Shown piece by piece: positions 23,846-33,379 of a stretch of DNA of 64,000 nucleotides (its first letter is position 1; each line of letters starts with the position of its first letter). The translations under genes were made by a program, and so were the position numbers. Origin of the DNA: an uncultured Prevotellaceae bacterium (GTDB taxonomy: Bacteria; Bacteroidota; Bacteroidia; Bacteroidales; Muribaculaceae). The stretch covers positions 1 through 64,000 of the forward strand of contig CAMHNO010000002.1 of assembly GCA_946186575.1 (NCBI GenBank), written 5' to 3'. A model generated the notes under the pieces. It saw only the letters and a list, made by a program, of their open reading frames with translations, did no database searches and had not been told where the DNA came from.

Positions 23846-26080
23846 ATGAAGAAATTTTTATTCATTTCATTGGGGCTCGTGCTAGCAGCAACTGGAGCAT
23901 GGGCTATCAAGGCCAACACCACGACGAAGGCCAAGAAGCAACAAGTAGAAGCTGTTGACAAAGCTTCGGACACCTCTACCCCCACCATGGCGTTTCGTGC
24001 CATGGGTGCAAAGGATGCACCTGAAGGCGCAGTCACCGTTCCTTATTACAACACATTCGAAACCGACGCTGAAATTGCTCAATTGTCACTCTTAGACAAC
24101 AACCAGGATGGATCGACTTGGGGAGTTTACACAGTAAGTAATAATAATGTAGCAGGTTACCAGTACAATAGCACCAATGCTGCCGACGACTACCTCTTCC
24201 TGCCTCCCATGCAGCTCGATGCTAGCTTAAGCTACAAGTTTGCCCTTGACGCATGGGCTCGCTCTACATCCTACCCCGAGCGCTTCGAGGTGCTGCTGCT
24301 CGATGAGGCAAGCACAGTTGTGCAGACTGTGATTGCTTCCACCGATGTGACAGTGGCAACCCCCACAAACTACTCTAACGACAATGTCACCGTTGAGGAG
24401 ACTGGCTACTACACATTTGCCATTCACGCTATCTCGGATGCCGACCAGTTCTATCTCTATGTAGACAACGTGGCTGTTACTGCTAACATCGACAACGACC
24501 TGGCCATCACACTCAGCGCTCCAGCAACAGTTAAGGCTGGACAAACTGTAACCGCCACCGCCACCGTTACCAACGTTGGTGGCACTGCCGCACAGAACTA
24601 CATGGTGTCGGTTTACAATGGTGAGGAGACTCTGCTCAACCAAATTGTTGATGAGGAATTGGCAGTAGGTGCTTCTAAGACCTTCGAAGTAGAAGTTCCC
24701 ACCACAGTCTTTGAGGCCGAGAAGGTTATCAACCTTACTGCTCAAGTGACCTATGAGGCCGATGAGAACGAAGGCAACAACAGCGCCGAGGCCACCACAA
24801 CCGTTGAGGCCAGCAGTGTGAATGCTCCCGAGACCCTCACTGCCGAGGGTGCCGAGGGCGGAACAATTGAGCTCAACTGGACTATGCCCGAAGTTCCCGA
24901 GGTTTATACCGAGGACTTTGAGAACACCGACATCTTCCCCGAGTTCAGTCTTGGTGGCATCACAGCCGAGGTGCACAATGGCGCAATAGGCGACTGGACA
25001 CTCTACGATGCTAATGGAACTGAAACCTACGGTTACGACGGCGTGACAATGCCCAATGCTTATCAACCCATGGCATGGCTGGTATTCGCACCCAGTTCAC
25101 CAAATCTTAGCCAAAGCCTAATGGAAACTCAGGCTCCACACAGTGGTGTTCAGGCTCTGGCATCGTTCTGTATAGTTCCACCTGAGACAGGGGGTACTAC
25201 CGACCACTGGCTGATTTCGCCCGAGCTCACTGGCGAGGCACAGACCATCAGCTTCTACGCTCGCGAGCTCACCGACCAGTACGGAGCTGAGACCTTCGAG
25301 GTGCTGGCTTCTTCGACCGACAACGCTTCGACCAGCTTCACTCAAGTAGCATCACTGTCGAGCACCACCACCGACTGGGCCGAGTACACCGCCGACCTCC
25401 CCGAGGGCACTAAGTACTTCGCTATCCGTCACACTTCGGACGACATCTTTGCGCTGTTCATCGACGACATCACCTACAATCCCGCAGAACCTCCTGCAGG
25501 CACAGTGCCCGATGCATTCAACATCTACCTTGACGGTGAGTTTGTAGCCACTGTAGAGGGCGATGTTAACACCTACACTATCGAGGGTGTTGAGCCAGGC
25601 GACTATGTATGCTCAGTAACCGCAGTTTATGGTGAGACCGAGTCGGCTCCCGTTTCGGCCAACGCCACTGTTCCCGAGGTTGTTGTTCCCGACCCAGTGA
25701 TCACTATCACTCCCGAGTTTGGCACTTACACCGAAGCTCAGACTGTTCACGTAACTGTAGAGAACATGCCTGAGGATGCTACTATCGTTTATCAATTAGT
25801 TCCCTCTACCGCTAAAGAGGAGTGGAGCAACTATGACGACGCAACTGGTATCGTTGTTGACCAGTCGGCAGCTCTCACCGTAGCAGTATTAGACGCTAAC
25901 GGCGAGGAGCTCGCAAGACTTGAAGGCGAGTACACTATTACTCCTTCTACCGCCATCAGCACCATTAGCGTTGACGGCCAGAGCAACGTGTGGTACAACC
26001 TCAACGGCCAGAAGCTCAATGGCAAGCCCTCAGCTCCCGGCATCTACATCAACGGCGGCAAGAAGGTCATTGTTAAGTGA
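23846..26080 (+). CDS. Secreted surface protein with choice-of-anchor J and CARDB-like domains and sorting tail
   Basis: 744 residues from ATG 23846 (a GTG two codons earlier is unlikely). Signal peptide about 1-20; choice-of-anchor J-like domain about 65-210; CARDB-like domain about 213-330 (DLAITLSAPATVKAGQTVTA); FN3-like start at 332 (APETLTAEGAEGGTIELNW); second choice-of-anchor J domain about 352-550 (EDFENTDIFPEFS, KYFAIRHTSDD); FN3-like segments; and C-terminal tail WYNLNGQKL...PGIYINGGKKVIVK, a type IX-like sorting signal. The last 40 residues and the 3' untranslated region closely match the 2249-5773 gene. Function unknown; expected at the cell surface. Confidence 0.88.
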   Translation: MKKFLFISLGLVLAATGAWAIKANTTTKAKKQQVEAVDKASDTSTPTMAFRAMGAKDAPEGAVTVPYYNTFETDAEIAQLSLLDNNQDGSTWGVYTVSNNNVAGYQYNSTNAADDYLFLPPMQLDASLSYKFALDAWARSTSYPERFEVLLLDEASTVVQTVIASTDVTVATPTNYSNDNVTVEETGYYTFAIHAISDADQFYLYVDNVAVTANIDNDLAITLSAPATVKAGQTVTATATVTNVGGTAAQNYMVSVYNGEETLLNQIVDEELAVGASKTFEVEVPTTVFEAEKVINLTAQVTYEADENEGNNSAEATTTVEASSVNAPETLTAEGAEGGTIELNWTMPEVPEVYTEDFENTDIFPEFSLGGITAEVHNGAIGDWTLYDANGTETYGYDGVTMPNAYQPMAWLVFAPSSPNLSQSLMETQAPHSGVQALASFCIVPPETGGTTDHWLISPELTGEAQTISFYARELTDQYGAETFEVLASSTDNASTSFTQVASLSSTTTDWAEYTADLPEGTKYFAIRHTSDDIFALFIDDITYNPAEPPAGTVPDAFNIYLDGEFVATVEGDVNTYTIEGVEPGDYVCSVTAVYGETESAPVSANATVPEVVVPDPVITITPEFGTYTEAQTVHVTVENMPEDATIVYQLVPSTAKEEWSNYDDATGIVVDQSAALTVAVLDANGEELARLEGEYTITPSTAISTISVDGQSNVWYNLNGQKLNGKPSAPGIYINGGKKVIVK

Positions 26081-26136
26081 TAAGTGTTAAGTTTTAAGTG
26101 TTAAGGCACTTCGAAACACACTTTCATCGTTTTAAA

Positions 26137-26175
26137 AAAATGCACCCGCGCAAGTTCGGCGGGTGCATTTTTTTT
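26137..26175 (+). terminator. Terminator of the 23846 gene
   Basis: 13-bp arms AAAATGCACCCGC (26137-26149) and its complement (26159-26171), then a T-run to 26175. Near-identical to the terminator at 2158-2195. Confidence 0.9.
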
Positions 26176-26239
26176 GCACAAAATCACAAAAAACTTTCTT
26201 AATTCTTGTTTAAATAATGTGTAAATAAAGATTTTTTTG

Positions 26240-26247
26240 TAGTTTTG
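26240..26247 (+). promoter_or_regulatory. -7 promoter box of the vWA/tubulin/actin-like operon
   Basis: TAGTTTTG matches TAnnTTTG, about 80 nt before ATG 26329; only a weak -33 (TGTG, 18 bp away). No other promoter-like element is obvious until after 33380, in line with one transcript. Confidence 0.5.
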
Positions 26248-26328
26248 CAAGTTATAAGGTGAAGTAGACATCACACTTTATAATAGCGCTTATTAAAAAC
26301 TTTGTTTTTAAACACATTGAGAACAAAT

Positions 26329-27789
26329 ATGATAAAACGAGTGTATCACTTGCTGAGCATGGCCATAGCGATGCTGGCAATCGCTCTCACCGCAGCCAGC
26401 TGCGGCGGAGGGGCTCTGGAAAAAAACATTAAACTGGCATTTATCGACGCCGACACCACACAGGCGCGATTCGACTCGATTTGCGCCATCATCAAGGACA
26501 ACCCCAAGAAGTATTCACAATTCATCAAGGGCGACAAAGGCGAAATCAACATCGACGCACTCGCGCAGTACATCAACGAGGTGGGAAGCAAGCTCAGACC
26601 ACCCATGTCGTGGAATGTCAAAGCCTACGGGCTGAAGGAACTCACGCTCACCGTCTACTTTGAGCGAAGCGGCTCGATGATTCCCTACGACACACCAGGC
26701 GGAGGAGGGCAGCTAAAGAAGGCCGTGAACGACCTCATCAACTTCTTCCCAGCCAAAGAGGGTACTAAAATCAACATCGTCAACGACAACATCTACCCCT
26801 ACAGCGGCACCGTCGACTCCTTCCTCCAAGACCGCAACATCTACAGCAGCACAAGCGGCACCGGCGACGCAAGCTACACCGACTTTAAGCTCATCTTCGA
26901 GAAAATCATCCAGGCACAGAAGCCAGGCAACGTGAGTGTGCTTGTCACCGACCTCATCTACTCGCCAAAGAACACTGCCGACGTGAGTGTAGAGAAAATA
27001 CTCAACGAGGAGAACAGTGTGGCAACATCCATCTTCAAAACCTACAAGGGCAAGTCTATCATCGTCAACCAGCTCATGGGCGACTACAATGGTCAGTACT
27101 ACCCCTACAACGGCACTCCATTTGCCTACAACGGCAAGCGACCTTTCTACGTCATCATCGTGGCCGACGCAGCAACCATCGACCGCATGGGGGCCGACGA
27201 CAAGTATGCCAAGTTCCTGCGACCAAGCGGCACCACTGGCAGCTACCGCTTCAACCAGGCACAGAGCGACATCAATTTCAAGCTCGTACCCGACTGGAAG
27301 GACAACGTGGGCAAGTTCCGCCCATCACGAAGCGAGAACAATGTGCTCACCAACTGCGAGGGCGACCGCGAAACGGCAATCATGTGCTTCACTATTGCCG
27401 CCAACCTCAAACCATTAGGCAAGGACGACGCTTTCTTGAGCAATGCCGCAAACTACAACGTGCAGTCACAGAGCGGATTTGAAATCGCGGTGCGTGCCAT
27501 CAAGCCCAGCGACATCACCAACAACAACCGCTCCTACCTCGACGGCATGACTCACCTCATCACAGCCAAGGGCAAGTTCAAGACATCGCGCGACGAGCTC
27601 ACCATCAGCCTGCCCAACCAGTTCCCGCAGTGGATCAAGGACTCGTCGTCGACGAGCGACACCGACCCGGCAGCCGCAGGCTTTGCCAGCACCACATTCG
27701 GCCTGGAACAATTCTTGCAGGGCATCTACGATGCCTTCTCGGCAGGAAACGATAACTATGGTAAAATCGTCATCAAACTCGACAATTAA
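26329..27789 (+). CDS. Lipoprotein with degenerate von Willebrand A-like domain
   Basis: 486 residues from ATG 26329 (an upstream TTG is less likely). Lipoprotein signal with Cys25 in TAASC. At about 105-120 the segment LTVYFERSGSMIPYD resembles a vWA first strand with the MIDAS motif DxSGS, but the Asp is Glu; a later strand VSVLVTDLIYS carries the conserved Asp208. The C-terminal third (IAVRAIKPSDI...SLPNQFPQWI) is not recognised. Probably exposed outside the inner membrane, so a periplasmic or surface adhesion/adaptor module. First gene of the set with the tubulin-like and actin/Hsp70-like genes; 17 bp from the next. Confidence 0.75.
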   Translation: MIKRVYHLLSMAIAMLAIALTAASCGGGALEKNIKLAFIDADTTQARFDSICAIIKDNPKKYSQFIKGDKGEINIDALAQYINEVGSKLRPPMSWNVKAYGLKELTLTVYFERSGSMIPYDTPGGGGQLKKAVNDLINFFPAKEGTKINIVNDNIYPYSGTVDSFLQDRNIYSSTSGTGDASYTDFKLIFEKIIQAQKPGNVSVLVTDLIYSPKNTADVSVEKILNEENSVATSIFKTYKGKSIIVNQLMGDYNGQYYPYNGTPFAYNGKRPFYVIIVADAATIDRMGADDKYAKFLRPSGTTGSYRFNQAQSDINFKLVPDWKDNVGKFRPSRSENNVLTNCEGDRETAIMCFTIAANLKPLGKDDAFLSNAANYNVQSQSGFEIAVRAIKPSDITNNNRSYLDGMTHLITAKGKFKTSRDELTISLPNQFPQWIKDSSSTSDTDPAAAGFASTTFGLEQFLQGIYDAFSAGNDNYGKIVIKLDN

Positions 27790-27806
27790 AACTTAATATA
27801 TCAAAC

Positions 27807-28247
27807 ATGAGAGACAAGGTAATATTCTTAGTAATTGGCATCATCATCACTGTGCTATTCTTCATCTTCAAGGTAACACTTTACGATGCTCTGTACTACT
27901 CCAACGGGTTCAGCAACGACCTGGGTAATCTCGACGAATACACTTCGGTAGCAGCTATCACCATTGCAGTGGCTTGGGGAGGAGCAGCCATCTATTACTA
28001 TGCAATCAACTCGGTGAAGTTCGACCGCTGGTACCACTGGCTCGCCACACTCGCGGTGGTGGCGGTGCTCACACCGTTTATCGACTACTTCGTCACAAGC
28101 TCCATCCTCGACGGCAAGGACTATGGCAGCTCTATCGTCGCGTTCGAGATGCACAACATAGTCTTTGCGGCACTGCTATTTGTCATCGCTTCGTTCTCAA
28201 TGCGCTGGTGGAGCAGCAACTGCCGTCACACCCCCTTCCCGCAATAA
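27807..28247 (+). CDS. Four-helix inner-membrane protein, unknown function
   Basis: 146 residues, four hydrophobic segments (about 5-25, 47-67, 77-97, 115-137: VIFLVIGIIITVLFFIF, AAITIAVAWGGAAIYYYAI, WLATLAVVAVLTPFIDYF, MHNIVFAALLFVIASFSM). Short loops, no enzyme motif. Lies between the vWA-like lipoprotein and the tubulin-like gene with close spacing, so it may be the membrane part linking outside and inside components (inference). Confidence 0.8.
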   Translation: MRDKVIFLVIGIIITVLFFIFKVTLYDALYYSNGFSNDLGNLDEYTSVAAITIAVAWGGAAIYYYAINSVKFDRWYHWLATLAVVAVLTPFIDYFVTSSILDGKDYGSSIVAFEMHNIVFAALLFVIASFSMRWWSSNCRHTPFPQ

Positions 28248-28318
28248 AGAACACTGGTGGACGAATGAGAACATAAACAGCAACTAACCACAACAACAAA
28301 ACGATATATCAGAAACAA

Positions 28319-29848
28319 ATGAAACTATTTGTATTCGCAATAGGCGGCACTGGCTCACGCGTGCTCAAGTCGATGATCATGCTGTGCGCTGCGGGAGTGA
28401 GACCCGTTGATGCCAACGGGCAGCCCCTGCGTGATGTGGAGATTGTGCCCATCATCATCGACCCGCACAAGTCCAACGCCGACCTCAAGCGCACCGAGCG
28501 ACTGCTCAGCGCCTACGGCACCATCCGCGACAAGCTCTACGGCAAGAATGCTAACGCCAATGGCTTCTTCGCCACTAAAATATCGAGCCTCAAGGAGGTG
28601 GTGTCGAGCAGCCAGGTGCCGCTCGACGACTCGTTCATCTTCAACCTGGCGGCGGTCGAGAACTACAAGTTCCGCGACTTCATCAGCTACAACACCATGA
28701 ACGAGCCCAACCAGGCCCTCACCTCGCTGCTCTTTGCCGACTATCAGCTCGAGAACAAAATGAGCATTGGCTTTGTGGGCTCGCCCAACATTGGCAGCGT
28801 GGCGCTCAACGGCATCAAGGACAGCAACGAGTTCAAGGCGTTTGCCAACGTCTTTGCCGACGGCGACCGCATCTTCTTCATAAGCAGCATCTTCGGCGGA
28901 ACTGGAGCCGCCGGCTTCCCCATTATAGTCAAAAACATCAGGCAAGCTAAGAACATCGATGCCAAGAACAAGGCATTCCTGCAGCGAGCACCCATCGGCG
29001 GGCTCACAGTGCTACCCTATTTCTCGCTCATGGAGAGCGACGACAAGCAGGACAAGCGCATCGACAATGCCGACTTCATTGTCAAGACGCAAAGCGCACT
29101 GGAATACTACAACAACACCCTAACCGGCAGTGGACGCAACGCCGTGAACGCCATCTTCTACCTGGGCGACCACGGCCACAACGCACCCTATGCCTACGAC
29201 CCGGGCGACAAGCGCGACCAGCACGACCCCGCCCACCTCATCGAGATGATTGGAGCGCTGGCACCATTCAAGTTCCTGAGCCTGAGCGACAGCGACCTCA
29301 CCGACCTTGCCACAGGAGAGCCATTGCCAACCAAGGCATTTGAGTATGGTTTGGAACGTGACACCGATTTTGTCGATTTCTCGTGCTTCGGACAAGAAAC
29401 TCGCTCGCTCGTCTATCGCCCTATGGTGAAACTGCACCTGCTCTACATCTTCCTGCGCACAGGTCTCGACGGAATGATTGGGCAGGGATTCACCGAAGAT
29501 GCGCCCAAAATCACACGCGAGTTCACTGGCACTCAGTTCTACCGCGTGCTCACACAGCAGTTCTTTGACGGATACATCGAGTGGCTCACAGAGCTGCTGC
29601 ACAACCGCCGCCACGTCACACTCTTCAACGAGGGAGAGATGGACATGAACAAGGCCATTCACAAGGTGCTGACCAAGAAAGGTTTCTTCGGCAGCAAGAA
29701 GGTGGACAACGACGTGTTCAAGGCCGAGATGAACCGCATCAGCCGCGACAGCAACCGCTATGGCTCAAACGCCGAGCTCAAGCTCATGGACCTCTTCTAC
29801 AACGCCGCCGGCAAAATCATCACCGACCGCTACGATAACATCAACTGA
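28319..29848 (+). CDS. Tubulin/FtsZ-like GTPase-type protein
   Basis: 509 residues, cytoplasmic. Opens with FAIGGTGSRVLKSMI (GGTG at 9-12), as in tubulin/FtsZ nucleotide folds, and has a second glycine loop FFISSIFGGTGAAGFPIIV at 187-205 where tubulins carry the signature GGGTG(S/T)G. The first G is replaced (FGGTGAAG), which differs from true FtsZ. The C-terminal half (about 360-500) is not recognised. It resembles the Pfam tubulin-like family rather than the division protein FtsZ, which normally sits in the dcw cluster. Whether it binds GTP or polymerises is unknown. Precedes the actin/Hsp70-like gene by 34 bp. Confidence 0.75.
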   Translation: MKLFVFAIGGTGSRVLKSMIMLCAAGVRPVDANGQPLRDVEIVPIIIDPHKSNADLKRTERLLSAYGTIRDKLYGKNANANGFFATKISSLKEVVSSSQVPLDDSFIFNLAAVENYKFRDFISYNTMNEPNQALTSLLFADYQLENKMSIGFVGSPNIGSVALNGIKDSNEFKAFANVFADGDRIFFISSIFGGTGAAGFPIIVKNIRQAKNIDAKNKAFLQRAPIGGLTVLPYFSLMESDDKQDKRIDNADFIVKTQSALEYYNNTLTGSGRNAVNAIFYLGDHGHNAPYAYDPGDKRDQHDPAHLIEMIGALAPFKFLSLSDSDLTDLATGEPLPTKAFEYGLERDTDFVDFSCFGQETRSLVYRPMVKLHLLYIFLRTGLDGMIGQGFTEDAPKITREFTGTQFYRVLTQQFFDGYIEWLTELLHNRRHVTLFNEGEMDMNKAIHKVLTKKGFFGSKKVDNDVFKAEMNRISRDSNRYGSNAELKLMDLFYNAAGKIITDRYDNIN

Positions 29849-29882
29849 CAACTCACAACTCATAAACTCACACAACTCAACT

Positions 29883-32800
29883 ATGAGTCAAGTACTATCA
29901 TATAACAACAAGACCACCAAGACAAGCGCGCAGGACTGGATTCCGGTAACGCCCTACGTGGACGACGACATCAAGCAAATCAAGGATCCCAACGGAGGGC
30001 TGAGCGAGAACCCGCGCACAGCCATCCCAAGCCCGTTTGCGCAACTCGACCTGGTCAAGAACGCCTTTGAGCATCTGGCAAGCAACGCAAGGCTTGCCGG
30101 CTCGATGATGGACAAGCGACTTGTGTCGAATGCACTCGACGTGGCACAGCTTTTCTTCGACTACGAGAACCACAAGGACTATCTGCACATCGTCAGGTGG
30201 AACCGCGACGAGCAACTCGAGAGGCTCAAGAGCGAACCAGAGCACCGCCTCTATGGCGAGACTCTCGAACTCTTCCTCGCAAGCGACACCAAGTACAACT
30301 TCAACATGCTCACCGACTGGTACATCCTGCTATGGAACAGCCAGGTGATTGGAGCTACCTCGCCGGCATCGATGACCATTGCGGTGCCACGCGAGAGCGA
30401 GCGACCCATCACAGGCATTAAGGTGGAGCAAGGCATCTCGCTCTTCGACAGCGACACGCGCGACCTGTGGCAGCGCGACGAGGACTTCGTCTACTACATG
30501 TTCATGCTCTTCAACGCTTTCCCCACGCTGCGCACCGCTGTCAAGGGGGTCTACGACTACATGCTCAAAAACAAGGACATCATCATGCAGGAGAAGCCGA
30601 CGCTCTACTCTCGTCTGACCCAGGTGATCCCCAACCTCGAGGCACTAAGCTATGAGCTCGCGCCACGACTGGTGGAGAGACTCGACCTGGAGTTCGACCC
30701 ATTTGTGGGCGACGACGAGGTCACGGTGCTCGGAGCAAGACTCTACCACAAGCGCTCGCGCGACATCATGACGGCTGCCGCCACAAGCGACTTTGTAATC
30801 GCTCCCACTCGCCACATCGACGGCAAGCTGCCTCTGGTGCTGCGCAACAACTTCAACGGCAGTGTCGACCACTACATCTACATCGACAAGGAATGGGACA
30901 GCTCCACACAGGTCTTTGCTGCTGGCATTCCCATCGACAAGCGCAAGCTCCCCGACACGAGCATCATCTACCCCTTCATCACCACTGGCGACTTCCTGCA
31001 AGACACGCTGGTGAGGCTGAGTGGGCCCATCGATGAGCACCACTACTTCAACGGCAACGTCACTAACAAGATATCAATGCAGTGCAACGGCTACTTGCTG
31101 CCGCTCACGCCAGAGTTCTTCAAGTACTTCAATGCAAGCGACGTCACTAAGCAAGTGAACGGGCGCAACATGCTCGAGATGGAAGAACTAAACGACGGCT
31201 CGGTCAACGTCACGCTGCGAGTGCCACTCAAGAAGCGACACATCGAGCTCACGCGCAACTACTACCCCATCGACGACCCATCGTGGCACTTCGACGAGAA
31301 GCGAGGCACTGGACGCATCATCACTAATGTGATAATGTCGGCTGCAATCTTCCCCTTTGTGCGCACCAACTATAAGGACGACTACACCGTGCAGCTGTTC
31401 TCTATGATTGATGGTGGCAACGTGAAGCTCAATTTCTTCAACGATGGCATGACCACTGGCGACATCAAGTGCAGCGGCAAACTGCGCACACAAGGCTCCT
31501 ACTCTACCACCTACTACGACATAGAGGGAGCCTTCGACATGATGCAGGCCGTTATCAACACTCCTGCCGGTGAGTTCACCGGCTACATCGTGCCCATGTG
31601 GAAGCCCTACGTCGCAAGCAGCAAGGAACTGATTTTTGCTGTCGACTTTGGAACTACCAACAGCCACGTCGAGTGGTCCGAGCGAGGACACGACGCGCAA
31701 GACCTGGAGTTCAAGCATGGCGACAGGCAAGTGCTCATCGCTTCGCTGCTCAAGCGAGGCACTCTCCTCTTTGCCGACCAGCTACAGCGTGTGGAATTCC
31801 TGCCAAGCGACATCGACAATGTGTACGGATTCCCGCTGCGCAGCGCTCTGGCACGCAATGCCATCAGCACTGGTGGCCACAAGCTCTTTGGCGATATCAA
31901 CATACCATTCCTTTATGAGCGACAATACTTTGATGGCTACGACATCACCACCAATCTCAAGTGGATGGGCGACATCACTCTCTCGCGGGAATTCCTGCGC
32001 GAACTGGTGTTGCTCATCAAGGCCAAGGTGCTGCTCGAGAATGGTGACCTCAACCGAACCAGCATCGTCTACTTCTTCCCAGTGAGCATGGGAGGTAGCG
32101 ACCGACGCAAGCTCGACGACACGTGGAATGAGCTATATCACACCTACTTTGGCGACGACACCAGCCACCTCCACGCCTATCCCGAGAGCATTGCACCGGC
32201 CTATTTCTACCGTGGCGACGACGTGAGCGGAGGCAGCTTTGTCTCTATCGACATTGGAGGTGGCACCACCGACACCGTCATCTATCAGCCCACCGCCAAC
32301 CGCCTCGACACCGAGCCAGTGGCCATATCTTCGTTCCGATTTGCTGGTGACGCCATCTTTGGCGACGCTTTCACCGAGCGTGATGCCGACAACAACCCGC
32401 TCATACGCCACTATGGCGAGTACTTTAAACGACTTATCTCAAAAAACAGCGACATAGGCTACCTCAACAGCATCCTTCAAGACGTGCTCAAACGCAAGCG
32501 ATCGCAAGACGTGAACGCCTTCCTCTTCTCAATCGAGAACGTGGAGCAACTGCGCGAGCTGCGCGAGGTGGACCGCAACATCTACAGCTACAACACCTTG
32601 CTGCGCAACGACTCGCAGCGCAAGCTCATCTTCATGTATTTCTATGCCGCCATCATCTACTACATCGCACAATCGATGAAGGCGCGCAACTACGAGATGC
32701 CCAAGCAAATCTACTTCAGCGGCACAGGCTCCAAAATTCTGAACATACTGGGCAGCAAAGACCAGATAATTGAGTTCACACAACTAATTCTTGAGAGGGT

Positions 32801-33314
32801 CTTCGACAAAAAATACACCGAGCGATTCTCTATCAAGATTGAGCAAAAGAGCCCTAAGCAAATCACATGCCGCGGAGGCATCAACCTCGAAAGCCTGCGC
32901 ATGGACGGCAACGTCGACGTGCAACGGCTCACACCACGCAATGTCAACGCCATGAAGTACTGCTACTCCATGATCGACGACAAGCCGCTGACCATCAGAT
33001 CGGTCTATGAAATTGAAACCCGCGACCACCTCATCGAGCAGGTGAAGCGATTCAACGACTTCTTTGTGGCGCTGTGCGACAATGTTACCAAAGACGAGTT
33101 TGGCATCGACAACAAGGTGTTCAAGATTTTCACCAGTGTGCTGGGCGACGACATTGGCAACTACCTCACTGCAGGCATTGGAAACTACCTCAAGGGACGA
33201 TATGAGGGCGACGAGGCCATCGAGGACGTGCCGTTCTTCTACCCCATCATCGGCATCATCCGCCACAACCTGCTCAAGAACTTGTGCAACGAGGTAATTT
33301 CACGCACGGTTTAG
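29883..33314 (+). CDS. Large protein with actin/Hsp70-type ATPase core
   Basis: 1143 residues from ATG 29883; a longer reading frame starting inside the previous gene is rejected. Residues 1-575 are unrecognised. The C-terminal half carries the three actin-fold motifs in order: phosphate-1 FAVDFGTTNSHVEW (585-598), phosphate-2 SIDIGGGTTDTVIY (788-801) and adenosine loop IYFSGTGSKILNIL (943-956). This is an ASKHA ATPase related to Hsp70/MreB, far longer than DnaK and lacking a recognisable DnaK substrate-binding domain. General similarity to SrfB-type large Hsp70-like proteins is possible. Cytoplasmic; partner of the tubulin-like protein by context. Confidence 0.82.
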   Translation: MSQVLSYNNKTTKTSAQDWIPVTPYVDDDIKQIKDPNGGLSENPRTAIPSPFAQLDLVKNAFEHLASNARLAGSMMDKRLVSNALDVAQLFFDYENHKDYLHIVRWNRDEQLERLKSEPEHRLYGETLELFLASDTKYNFNMLTDWYILLWNSQVIGATSPASMTIAVPRESERPITGIKVEQGISLFDSDTRDLWQRDEDFVYYMFMLFNAFPTLRTAVKGVYDYMLKNKDIIMQEKPTLYSRLTQVIPNLEALSYELAPRLVERLDLEFDPFVGDDEVTVLGARLYHKRSRDIMTAAATSDFVIAPTRHIDGKLPLVLRNNFNGSVDHYIYIDKEWDSSTQVFAAGIPIDKRKLPDTSIIYPFITTGDFLQDTLVRLSGPIDEHHYFNGNVTNKISMQCNGYLLPLTPEFFKYFNASDVTKQVNGRNMLEMEELNDGSVNVTLRVPLKKRHIELTRNYYPIDDPSWHFDEKRGTGRIITNVIMSAAIFPFVRTNYKDDYTVQLFSMIDGGNVKLNFFNDGMTTGDIKCSGKLRTQGSYSTTYYDIEGAFDMMQAVINTPAGEFTGYIVPMWKPYVASSKELIFAVDFGTTNSHVEWSERGHDAQDLEFKHGDRQVLIASLLKRGTLLFADQLQRVEFLPSDIDNVYGFPLRSALARNAISTGGHKLFGDINIPFLYERQYFDGYDITTNLKWMGDITLSREFLRELVLLIKAKVLLENGDLNRTSIVYFFPVSMGGSDRRKLDDTWNELYHTYFGDDTSHLHAYPESIAPAYFYRGDDVSGGSFVSIDIGGGTTDTVIYQPTANRLDTEPVAISSFRFAGDAIFGDAFTERDADNNPLIRHYGEYFKRLISKNSDIGYLNSILQDVLKRKRSQDVNAFLFSIENVEQLRELREVDRNIYSYNTLLRNDSQRKLIFMYFYAAIIYYIAQSMKARNYEMPKQIYFSGTGSKILNILGSKDQIIEFTQLILERVFDKKYTERFSIKIEQKSPKQITCRGGINLESLRMDGNVDVQRLTPRNVNAMKYCYSMIDDKPLTIRSVYEIETRDHLIEQVKRFNDFFVALCDNVTKDEFGIDNKVFKIFTSVLGDDIGNYLTAGIGNYLKGRYEGDEAIEDVPFFYPIIGIIRHNLLKNLCNEVISRTV

Positions 33315-33379
33315 ACAACTTTTTTCAGACAATAAACAAAACAAACTAATAACACACATCAAAAATCAATCGTATCGAA

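Noticed and set aside
28319-29848. Calling the tubulin-like gene ftsZ
   Set aside because: The signature loop is FGGTGAAG, not GGGTG(S/T)G, the C-terminal half does not match FtsZ, and the context is not a division cluster.
29760-29882. N-terminal extension of the ATPase inside the preceding gene
   Set aside because: It reads as Ser/Thr/Pro low-complexity out-of-frame sequence of the tubulin-like gene; ATG 29883 follows a normal A/C-rich leader.
29883-33314. Calling the ATPase dnaK
   Set aside because: The ATPase motifs are in the C-terminal half of a 1143-residue protein and no recognisable DnaK substrate domain or dnaJ/grpE neighbour exists.
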